Below the pieces are notes generated by a model. The model was given only the letters and a program-made list of their open reading frames with translations. It was not told where the DNA came from and made no database searches. Shown here one piece after another: positions 1 to 6,051 of a DNA stretch of 13,723 nucleotides. The DNA comes from Clostridiaceae bacterium (GTDB taxonomy: Bacteria; Bacillota; Clostridia; UBA1212; DUPL01), in assembly GCA_012522035.1 (NCBI GenBank), contig JAAYLF010000152.1, positions 1 through 13,723 of the forward strand, in the 5' to 3' direction. Position numbers and translations under genes: made by a program. The first letter of the stretch is position 1. Each line of letters begins with the position of its first letter.

Positions 1-30
1 GGACAGGCAACAAGGAAATAATTGCACATA

Positions 31-170
31 ATTAGGAAAAAGTAAACGCAATTTTTATGGGTACCCTCCGGTACCCATAAAGGCATTTGGTATTAGGAAA
101 AAGTAAATGCAACTCTAGCCATAAGTTGTTAGAATGTGAGTATTTGCATCTTCGGAAGAAGTAAATGCAA
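31..170 (+). repeat. Three spaced copies of a 21-base repeat, about 60-bp period
   Basis: Copies lie at 31-51, 92-112 and 150-170. The first two differ at one base (ATTAGGAAAAAGTAAAYGCAA). The third is diverged at its left end (CTTCGGAAGAAG) but ends identically in TAAATGCAA. The spacing is 61 then 58 bases. Each copy is preceded by a sequence complementary to its right end: ATTGC before copy 1, GCATTT before copy 2, TTGCAT before copy 3. Each unit could therefore fold, or form a pair of inverted binding sites. Function unknown; a protein-binding array or a decayed mobile-element end are both possible. Confidence 0.6.
54..81. repeat. Perfect 12-bp inverted repeat around GGTACC, 4-base loop
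   Basis: TTTATGGGTACC at 54-65 is exactly complementary to GGTACCCATAAA at 70-81, with CTCC as the loop. It sits between repeat copies 1 and 2. No T-run follows the stem on either strand (AAAGG on plus, AAAAATTGC on minus), so a normal intrinsic terminator is unlikely. Confidence 0.7.
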
Positions 171-238
171 CTGTATCTTTGCATTTAAAAATTCAAATGA
201 CCCTGTGTTTAACAAACTCATCCGGGCTATTTAAATTA

Positions 239-258
239 ATTGTATTTTAGTGTACAAT
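239..258. promoter_or_regulatory. Possible operator ATTGTA-N8-TACAAT upstream of ribulokinase
   Basis: A perfect 6-bp inverted repeat, ATTGTA (239-244) and TACAAT (253-258), lies 36 bases before the ribulokinase start. Its TTGTA/TACAA halves recall AraR-type operators of Firmicutes arabinose genes, though the spacing differs. TACAAT could also be a -10 box, with a weak TTTAAA at 230-235 seventeen bases upstream. The two readings are compatible, since a repressor site over a -10 box is common. Tentative. Confidence 0.3.
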
Positions 259-294
259 AATACTGTATTATCAATTTCAAGAAAGGATAATATT

Positions 295-1962
295 ATGGCT
301 AAAAATGTTATTGGTATAGATTTCGGTACGCTTTCTGCTAGAGCTTTGCTGGTACATGCAAAGACTGGAGAAGAAATAGCCAGCTGTGAGTACAAGTATC
401 CTCACGGAGTCATGGATGAAAAACTTCCAAATGGAAAGAGGCTGGACATTGACTGGGCTCTTCAGCATCCTCAGGATTATCTGGATGCGTTGTCAAGAGT
501 CGTGCCAAAGGTTCTGAAAATTGGAGAAGTGTCAAAAGAGGATATCATCGGTATAGGTATTGACTTTACAGCCTGCACGATTCTTCCCGTTTTCAAAGAC
601 GGCACTCCACTTTGCTTCCTGCCTGAGTTCATGTCCAACGAACACAGCTATGTAAAGCTGTGGAAACACCATGCAGCCCAGGACAAAGCCAACAGAATAA
701 ACGATCTTGCCAATGAGAGAGACGAAAACTGGCTGATTCGTTATGGAGGAAAAATATCGTCTGAATGGGCTCTTCCAAAGCTAATGGAAGTAATGGATGA
801 AGCGCCGGAAATTTTTGAGAAAATGGACTATTTTATAGAGGCGGGCGACTGGCTTACCTGGCTTATGTGCGGGGAAGCAAAGGCCAATGCCTGCTGTGCA
901 GGTTACAAGGGGCTGTGGAACAAAAGAGAAGGCTATCCAAGCAAGGAGTTTTTAAGGCAGCTTGACCCAAGACTTGAGAATATATATGAAACCAAGTTTG
1001 GTCTTCCTGTATACCCTTCCTATACCAGGGCAGGAACCCTGACCGAAAGAGGAGCGGCATAGACATCCTTATAGGCAGGATCTCCTGTGTCCATGGCAAA
1101 CATTGACGGTTATGCGTGTCTGACAGCAGGAAGAATTACAGGTCCTGGCAAAATGCTTCTCATCCTTGGTACATCCTATGTACATAAAGTTCTCCATTCT
1201 GATGAAATGCCCATCCCCGGAATCTGTGGTGTTGTGGAGGACGGAATACTCCCAGGCTTTTACGGTTATGAAGCCGGCCAATGCGGTGTCGGAGACCACT
1301 TCGCCTGGTTCATAGAAAACAATGTACCATATAAATACTATGAAGAAGCCAAAAATCATGGAATGGACATTTATGCATACATGAGGCAGAAAGCATCCCA
1401 ATTGAAAGCAGGAGAAAGCGGGCTTGTTGCTCTTGACTGGTGGAATGGAAACAGAAGTGTTCTTGTAGATGCTGACCTTTCAGGTCTTATGGTTGGAATG
1501 ACTTTAAGAACAAAACCGGAGGAAATTTACAGGGCATTGATAGAAGCCACCGCCTTTGGAACAAAAACAATAATCGACAACTTCAAGACAAGCGGAATAC
1601 CAATAACAGAAATTGTGGCAGCTGGAGGCATTGCCAAGAAGGACCCATTAATAATGCAGATTTTGTCAGATGTGACGAACATGCCCATATCCGTTGTGCA
1701 TACATCCTATGCTTCGGCTTTAGGTTCTGCGATATATGCATCTGTGGCAGCAGGCAGCGAGTTGGGTGGATATGACGACGTTTATGAGGCAATTGGCAAT
1801 ATGGGTAAAGTTGATGACTTTGTATACAAACCAAATCCTGAAAACGCAAAAACATACACAAAGCTGTATGAAGAGTATAAATTGCTGCATGACTACTTTG
1901 GAAGAGGCGGCAACGATGTAATGAAAAGACTAAAAAATATTGCAAAGGAGATAAACTGCTAA
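295..1962 (+). pseudogene. araB: Ribulokinase (FGGY family), interrupted by two in-frame TAG codons
   Basis: Ribulokinase phosphorylates L-ribulose to L-ribulose 5-phosphate in L-arabinose use, in the cytoplasm. The frame from ATG 295 runs 555 codons, the usual length for the family, but carries TAG at 1060-1062 (codon 256) and 1072-1074 (codon 260). The N-terminal part shows the ATP-grasp start VIGIDFGTLSARALLV, then YPHGVMDE, IGIDFTACTILP and YGGKISSEWALPK. The C-terminal part shows VSMANIDGY, PGKMLLILGTS, CGVVEDGILPGFYGYEAGQ and IVAAGGIAKKDPLIMQI. Both halves are in the same frame and conserved, so these are substitutions, not a frameshift. The start is chosen at ATG 295 because AAAGGA (282-287) sits seven bases upstream; an in-frame GTG at 250 has no comparable site. 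The HAD gene follows after one base. If the stops are real, only a 255-residue N-terminal lobe is made unless ribosomes read through or restart near 1087. Confidence 0.88.
1060..1074 (+). other. Two in-frame amber codons inside ribulokinase
   Basis: The frame reads Ala-Ala-TAG-Thr-Ser-Leu-TAG-Ala-Gly-Ser-Pro-Val. The residues around both stops fit the family's T-x-L-x-A-G-[ST]-x-V stretch just before the conserved ANIDG segment, with no residue missing. Each stop is one substitution away from a sense codon: CAG, AAG or TTG for the first; CAG or AAG for the second. Confidence 0.85.
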
Positions 1963-1963
1963 A

Positions 1964-2776
1964 ATGCACAAGATCAAAAACATAAAGTACTTTTTACTTG
2001 ATATGGACGGGACAATATATCTGGACACAACACTGATTGACGGAACGATGGATTTCTTGAATGAACTTAAAAAGCAAAACAAAAGGGCCATATATATAAC
2101 CAACAACTCATAAAAAGCTGTAGCACAGTACATTGAAAAACTTAAGTCTTTGAACATTGAAACTACCGAAGACGACTTTTGCACATCTGCAAATGCACTT
2201 GTGCACAATTTGAAGAAAGAAAAAGAGGGAGGGAAAATCTTTTTGCTTGGCACTCCTTCTCTTGAAAACTACTTGGTGGAAAGCGGTTTTGAACTTGTAA
2301 AGGATTACTATACCGAAGAAGCCAAAAGACCCGATTATGTGGTTATGGGATTTGACACAACCCTGACATATGAGAAACTTAGAATTGCCTGCGATTATAT
2401 AAATGATGGTGTGGCTTATGTGGCAACCCATCCGGACATGGTATGCCCTGTGGGTGTGGGCCGTTCAATACCGGACGCAGGTTCTTTCATGGAATTGATT
2501 GCCGCTGCCACAGGCAGAAGACCTTCCATGATAGCGGGCAAACCCAACCCATTGATCATTGAAATGGTTATGGAGAAGGAAAACTGCAGCAAGGAGGAAA
2601 TTGCAGTTATTGGCGATCGTTTGAATACGGATGTAATGTGCGCCATAAACGCAGGAGTAATGTCAATTTGTGTTCTTACCGGTGAAACTACAAAAGAACT
2701 GCTGGAGACATCGGATGTCAAGCCGGATTATGTATTTGACAGCATAAAGAATGTTTATGAGATCATCAAAGAGTAG
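1964..2776 (+). pseudogene. HAD-superfamily sugar phosphatase, NagD/AraL type, interrupted by in-frame TAA
   Basis: This is a haloacid dehalogenase-type phosphatase of the NagD/p-nitrophenylphosphatase group, 270 codons long from ATG 1964, the usual family length. Motif I is FLLDMDGTIY (Asp nucleophile and second Asp), motif II is YITNNS, the motif III lysine is in AGKPNP, and motif IV is IGDRLNTDV. A TAA at 2111-2113 (codon 50) directly follows TNNS, where relatives mostly carry Ser or Thr; TCA to TAA is one change. Downstream the protein is intact to TAG 2774. An AAGGAG lies inside the end of the ribulokinase gene, about 13 bases before the start, and the two genes are one base apart, so they are surely co-transcribed. 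B. subtilis AraL, a NagD-family sugar phosphatase in the arabinose operon, suggests a similar role clearing phosphorylated sugar intermediates. Without readthrough the enzyme lacks most of its core and would be dead. Confidence 0.85.
2111..2113 (+). other. In-frame ochre codon inside the HAD phosphatase
   Basis: The frame reads Thr-Asn-Asn-Ser-TAA-Lys-Ala-Val-Ala-Gln-Tyr. The stop lies immediately after HAD motif II. The residue expected by family is Ser, or less likely Gln. Conservation resumes at once, which argues against an insertion or deletion. Confidence 0.85.
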
Positions 2777-2780
2777 AAAC

Positions 2781-2808
2781 ACAGTCCACGAAATGTGGGC
2801 TGTTTTTT
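2781..2808 (+). terminator. Intrinsic terminator after the ribulokinase-phosphatase pair
   Basis: ACAGTCCAC (2781-2789) pairs with GTGGGCTGT (2795-2803) across a GAAAT loop. This is a 9-bp stem with one G-T pair, followed by a run of six T. It starts five bases after the phosphatase stop codon. The T-run ends just before the ribosome binding site of the next gene, so that gene is probably expressed by another promoter or by readthrough. Confidence 0.85.
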
Positions 2809-2823
2809 CAAGGGGTGAATCAT

Positions 2824-3468
2824 GTGGTTAATCTGTACTGCCCGTTTAAAGGAAGCAGAGCTAGGATTTTTCTGGATTTTAAAAAGCAGCTAGTGTGCTC
2901 TCATGTAATTGCAGCACAGGAATATACCTATGGGAAAAGTGATAATATTAAAGACACTATCCATATCCTTGCAGAATTTGCAGAGAGTCAGGAACTTAAT
3001 ACAAGAATTCTTCCCGGCTATCTTTTTAACTGTGATTTTTTTATACCGGATGCACCGGATGTACTGAAAAAGATTCTTGACAGGGAGTATACTCTTGCAT
3101 CTTCCAGGTATCTGCTTGTTCAGCTGCATAAACAACCTTCCTTTCTTCAGGAACTGATTTCAGAGATGGGCAGGTTTGGCATTGTAATGGTACAGCTTCA
3201 TAACCTGAAAAAGGAGGAAAACGGCAAAGACAATACTCCTTTGGGTATGTTGCATATGCTGAAATCGGAAGATATAACCGGTAGAAATGGAAAACATGCA
3301 AAAAAAACCGTCTTTGAAATGATCAAAGACGGTCTTGTTTCCTTTGTGGGAGGTGTGGATATTGCCAAAGCTTATCAGGTTGTTGAGGAAAACTTCGGAC
3401 CTGATACAGCCGAAAGCCTTTTCATCACAAATCCGCGCAAAGTAATCATGGATGAACTAATATACTAA
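2824..3468 (+). CDS. CpsB/YwqE-like PHP-domain protein without metal ligands (likely pseudoenzyme)
   Basis: This 214-residue protein looks like a diverged relative of the CpsB/CapC/YwqE protein-tyrosine phosphatases, metal enzymes of the PHP fold that control exopolysaccharide synthesis. Shared features are ILPGYLF (62-68), SRYLLVQL (94-101), ITGRNGKHAKKTVFEMI (151-167), GLVSFVGG (170-177) and NPRKVIMDEL (203-212). The metal-binding signatures expected of the active family are absent: the N-terminal H-x-H-x-LPG element reads NLYCPFKG, the His-Pro-Glu-Arg position reads QLHNL, and the Ser-Asp-Ala-His position reads GGVDI. It is therefore probably inactive, perhaps regulatory. GTG 2824 is preferred because AAGGGG (2810-2815) lies eight bases upstream; GTG 2815 overlaps that site. 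Its stop overlaps the prs stop by four bases on the other strand. No membrane segment or signal peptide is seen. The family call rests on C-terminal motifs only. Confidence 0.6.
   Translation: MVNLYCPFKGSRARIFLDFKKQLVCSHVIAAQEYTYGKSDNIKDTIHILAEFAESQELNTRILPGYLFNCDFFIPDAPDVLKKILDREYTLASSRYLLVQLHKQPSFLQELISEMGRFGIVMVQLHNLKKEENGKDNTPLGMLHMLKSEDITGRNGKHAKKTVFEMIKDGLVSFVGGVDIAKAYQVVEENFGPDTAESLFITNPRKVIMDELIY
3300..3333 (-). terminator. Terminator for prs, inside the opposing gene
   Basis: On the minus strand ACCGTCTTTG pairs perfectly with CAAAGACGGT (10 bp, 7-base loop) and is followed by seven T. It lies about 130 bases beyond the prs stop and entirely within the coding sequence of the convergent PHP-like gene. 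On the plus strand the stem is followed only by CTTGTTTCC, so it should act for minus-strand transcripts only. Confidence 0.75.
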
Positions 3469-4625
3469 ACTATTGGCTCTCCTTTTGCATGCTTCTCCAA
3501 AAGATTGATGATTCTCTGTGCAGGATTTACAAGCACACCCAGCGATTCGTCATAGTTGAGCGCATCAATCAGTTTGGCAATATACTTTGACATGTCAACC
3601 TCAACAAACCATTCAGCATTCTTAAGCTCAGGTCTTCTGTACGTCAGGTTGGTGGCAAACACCCGGTTTATTGCTCCATCCTCATAAGCCTTGTTGAACA
3701 AGTCTATTCCATCGGTAAACAGGGCGAAAGTTACTGCACAGTAAATCTTTCTTGCTTTTCTTCTTTTGAGTTCATATGCAATGTCAAGCAGCGAATCTCC
3801 TGACGAAATCATGTCGTCCACAACCAGAATATCCTTGCCTTCAACATCGTCCCCGATAAACTCATGAGCGACTATCGGGTTCCTGCCGTTAACCATTGTG
3901 GAATAATCCCTTCTCTTGATAAAGATGCCCAGGTTGATTCCAAATATGGATGAATAGTACAGATTTCTGTGTATGCCACCTTCGTCGGGGCTTACAATCA
4001 TCAAGTTTTCCTAGTCTATCTTTATGTCGGGCTCCGCTATAAGCAGGGCTTTGGTGAACTGGTAATATGGGAGAATGTTCTCAAAGCTGATATTTGGTAT
4101 GGCATTCTGGACTCTTGAGTCATGAGCGTCGAATGTAATAATGTTGCTTATACCAAGATTTTGAAGTTCATGCAGTGCCAGAGCACAGTCTAGAGATTCT
4201 CTGATTACCCTCCTGTGCTGTCTTCCACCGTACAGGAAAGGCATAATTATGTTTATTCTCTTGGCCTTGCCTCCAATTGCGGATATTATTCTTTTCAGAT
4301 CCATAAAGTGGTCGTCTGGAGACTTCACATTTTCCCTGCCCATAATATTATATGTGCAGCCATAGTTGCCTACGTCTATGAGAATATAAAGGTCCTTTCC
4401 CCTGATTGATTCATCAATGATACCCTTTGCTTCTCCGTTTCCGAATCTTGGGCATCTATTCTTAATGAGAAACGAAGATACAGTCTGATTGGTTTCCTCC
4501 TCCCTCATCGCAATTAACCATTCGTCAACTTTTCGGGCTAGATCTTGGCAGCTCTCCATTCCTATCAATCCTAACGGACCCACAGGGAATGAGTGCGATG
4601 AAAAAGGTGCTCTTATACGATTCAT
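3465..4625 (-). pseudogene. prs: Ribose-phosphate pyrophosphokinase (long form), interrupted by in-frame TAG
   Basis: PRPP synthetase makes 5-phosphoribosyl 1-diphosphate from ribose 5-phosphate and ATP, the precursor for nucleotides, His, Trp and NAD. The frame from ATG 4625 runs 386 codons, longer than the usual bacterial enzyme of about 315 but like the divergent long form of Clostridia. Family marks are YGGRQHR and FDAHD in the N-terminal half, then IVSPDEGG and the PRPP-binding loop ILVVDDMISSGDSLLD. A TAG at 4013-4011 (codon 205) splits it between the two phosphoribosyltransferase-like halves, reading Ile-Asp-TAG-Glu-Asn-Leu-Met-Ile-Val. The frame and conservation continue unbroken to TAG 3465. 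GGAGGT lies nine bases before ATG 4625. A restart at ATG 4004 is possible in principle, but no ribosome binding site is evident. The organism may have a second, standard prs elsewhere, since loss of all PRPP synthesis would be severe. Confidence 0.85.
4011..4013 (-). other. In-frame amber codon inside prs
   Basis: The TAG is read on the minus strand at 4013-4011, in a linker just before the conserved IVSPDEGG loop. It is one substitution from CAG (Gln), AAG (Lys) or GAG (Glu), all plausible at a surface linker position. Confidence 0.85.
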
Positions 4626-4720
4626 TTGAATACTACCTCCAAAAAACTCCTGTTGATTTATTACAAAAACTAATTCGTTTACTACACAAACCGGGCATTT
4701 TCAATACTCTGTTCAACTTA

Positions 4721-4749
4721 ATTGTAGCATTATATTCATCTTTATTCAA
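4721..4749 (-). promoter_or_regulatory. Putative sigma-A promoter of prs
   Basis: On the minus strand TTGAAT (4749-4744) is followed after 17 bases by TACAAT (4726-4721). This predicts a start near 4714 and a leader of about 90 bases. It lies back-to-back with the promoter of the rightward gene. Confidence 0.45.
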
Positions 4750-4780
4750 GCACAACATATGGACAGACTGTTATATGGTA

Positions 4781-4809
4781 TTGAATTTGTTTCCCTTGTT
4801 GTATATAAT
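4781..4809 (+). promoter_or_regulatory. Putative sigma-A promoter of the WbsX/GH99-like gene
   Basis: TTGAAT (4781-4786), a 17-base spacer and a consensus TATAAT (4804-4809) predict a transcript starting near 4816, about 45 bases before the ATG at 4860. The rest of the divergent region holds no other clear feature. Confidence 0.55.
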
Positions 4810-4859
4810 TTATAATTAGTGTGAACATGATAAAATATGCAAATCGGAGCTGATGAAAA

Positions 4860-5978
4860 ATGAGCAAAAAATACGATATTGCCGCCTATATTTGGCCAGC
4901 ATATACCGGAGACGAACCTAGAACCAGAATGTTTTGGCCTGAAGGCATGGGAGAATGGCAGTCTGTAAGGGATGCGGAAAAGAGATTTGAAGGACACACC
5001 TGGCCTAGAAGGCCGCGCTGGGGTTATGTGAATGAAGCAGACCCTTATGTGATGGAAATGCAGATAGAATGTGCAGTTGACCATGGTGTCAATGTATTCA
5101 TATATGACTGGTATTGGTATGATAACAGGCCATTTTTGGAAAACTGCCTGAACGACGGCTTTCTTAAGGCAAAAAACAATCATAAAATGAAGTTTTATCT
5201 AATGTGGGCAAACCACAGCGTAAACAATGTGTGGGACAAAAGGCTGTCGCACGACCTTGACAACATAATTTGGGACGGAGCTGTCTCAAGAAGTGTTTTT
5301 GAAACCGTAGCATCAAGAGTTATAGAAAAATACTTCAAACGTCCAAACTACTACACTATCGATGAAAAACCAGTCTTTATGATCTATGATATAGAGAACC
5401 TGATAAGAGGTCTTGGTGGTCTTGAACATGCGAGAAATGCCATAGACTGGTTTAGAAACGAGTGTGTAAAAAGAGGATTGAAGGGACTGCATCTTCAACT
5501 TACCATGTGGTCCCAGAATGTAAAGAATGTTTCTGGCGTGGATGGGCAAAGGACAATGAAACCCGCTGAAATTATAGAAGCACTGGGCTTTGACAGCATG
5601 AGCCATTATCAGTTTGTCCATTTTACCAATATTGACCGGGACTATCTTGAGATTCTTGAGGATGTAAAAAAGGAATGGGAGTCACTTTCCACGTGCAAAA
5701 TCCCGTATTTTCCCCACATCTCCGTTGGCTGGGACAACAATCCCAGGTTCAAGGAATTCAGACCAGGAATAGTAAAAAACAACACCCCTGAGAATGTGGA
5801 AAAAGCCTTTAGAATGGCAAAGGAATATGCTGACAATCATCCAAACCAGCCACCCCTCATTACCATAAACAGTTGGAACGAATGGACTGAAACCAGCTAT
5901 CTTCAGCCGGATGATTTGTACGGATACGGGTATTTGGAAGCAATAAAAAAAGTATTTGGCAATAATTCATATTTTTAA
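4860..5978 (+). CDS. WbsX / GH99-like domain protein
   Basis: A 372-residue protein of the WbsX group, annotated in databases as glycosyltransferase WbsX or glycoside hydrolase family 99-like. The group is linked to O-antigen and other polysaccharide genes and is related to endo-alpha-mannosidases. Diagnostic segments are IAAYIWPAYTGD at the start, VFIYDWYWYDNRPFLENCL, KFYLMWANHS, KPVFMIYDIENL, FDSMSHYQF and the C-terminal signature NSWNEWTETSYLQPDDLYGYGYL. Length is normal for the single-domain form and no signal peptide is visible, so it appears cytoplasmic. The start at ATG 4860 follows GGAG by ten bases. A 73-base gap with its own promoter-like sequence separates it from the redox operon, so joint regulation is possible but not shown. 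Substrate unknown. Confidence 0.8.
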   Translation: MSKKYDIAAYIWPAYTGDEPRTRMFWPEGMGEWQSVRDAEKRFEGHTWPRRPRWGYVNEADPYVMEMQIECAVDHGVNVFIYDWYWYDNRPFLENCLNDGFLKAKNNHKMKFYLMWANHSVNNVWDKRLSHDLDNIIWDGAVSRSVFETVASRVIEKYFKRPNYYTIDEKPVFMIYDIENLIRGLGGLEHARNAIDWFRNECVKRGLKGLHLQLTMWSQNVKNVSGVDGQRTMKPAEIIEALGFDSMSHYQFVHFTNIDRDYLEILEDVKKEWESLSTCKIPYFPHISVGWDNNPRFKEFRPGIVKNNTPENVEKAFRMAKEYADNHPNQPPLITINSWNEWTETSYLQPDDLYGYGYLEAIKKVFGNNSYF

Positions 5979-5995
5979 AATGATAATTCGTATTT
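5962..5995 (+). promoter_or_regulatory. Direct repeat in 21-bp register, candidate AraC-type activator site
   Basis: ATAATTCRTATTT occurs at 5962-5974 and again at 5983-5995 (12 of 13 bases identical), offset by exactly 21 bases, two helical turns. The second copy overlaps the poor -35 hexamer of the operon promoter by five bases. E. coli AraC binds direct half-sites in the same 21-bp register with the promoter-proximal one overlapping -35. The AraC-family gene at the end of this operon is the natural candidate. AT-rich repeats can arise by chance, so this is an inference. Confidence 0.45.
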
Positions 5996-6019
5996 AAATA
6001 TTATTGGTTGTGATAGAAT
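5991..6019 (+). promoter_or_regulatory. Candidate extended -10 promoter of the redox operon
   Basis: TGATAGAAT at 6011-6019 matches an extended -10 box. Seventeen bases upstream, TATTTA (5991-5996) is a very poor -35, as expected of an activator-dependent promoter. A start near 6026 would leave a short leader containing AGGAGG (6039-6044). Confidence 0.4.
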
Positions 6020-6051
6020 TTATGTGAAACAGAATTTTAGGAGGATTATAA

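Larger units (their letters stand above)
1..294. other. Gene-free leader with short repeats and hairpins
   Basis: No coding sequence is supported here. The stretch holds three spaced copies of a 21-base repeat, a perfect 12-bp hairpin, an inverted repeat just upstream of the ribulokinase gene, and that gene's ribosome binding site. The region could be the leader of the ribulokinase gene, the remains of a small repeat element, or both. The start of the window cuts off whatever lies upstream. Confidence 0.6.

Noticed and set aside
21..185. CRISPR array, suggested by the 60-base period
   Set aside because: Only three diverged copies are present, the third poorly matching. There are no cas genes nearby, and the spacers contain the hairpin rather than unique fragments.
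1060..1090. A frameshift at the break in ribulokinase
   Set aside because: The two parts are in the same frame, and the residues between and after the stops (T-S-L, A-G-S-P-V) fit the family spacing. Two compensating shifts would be needed and fit worse.
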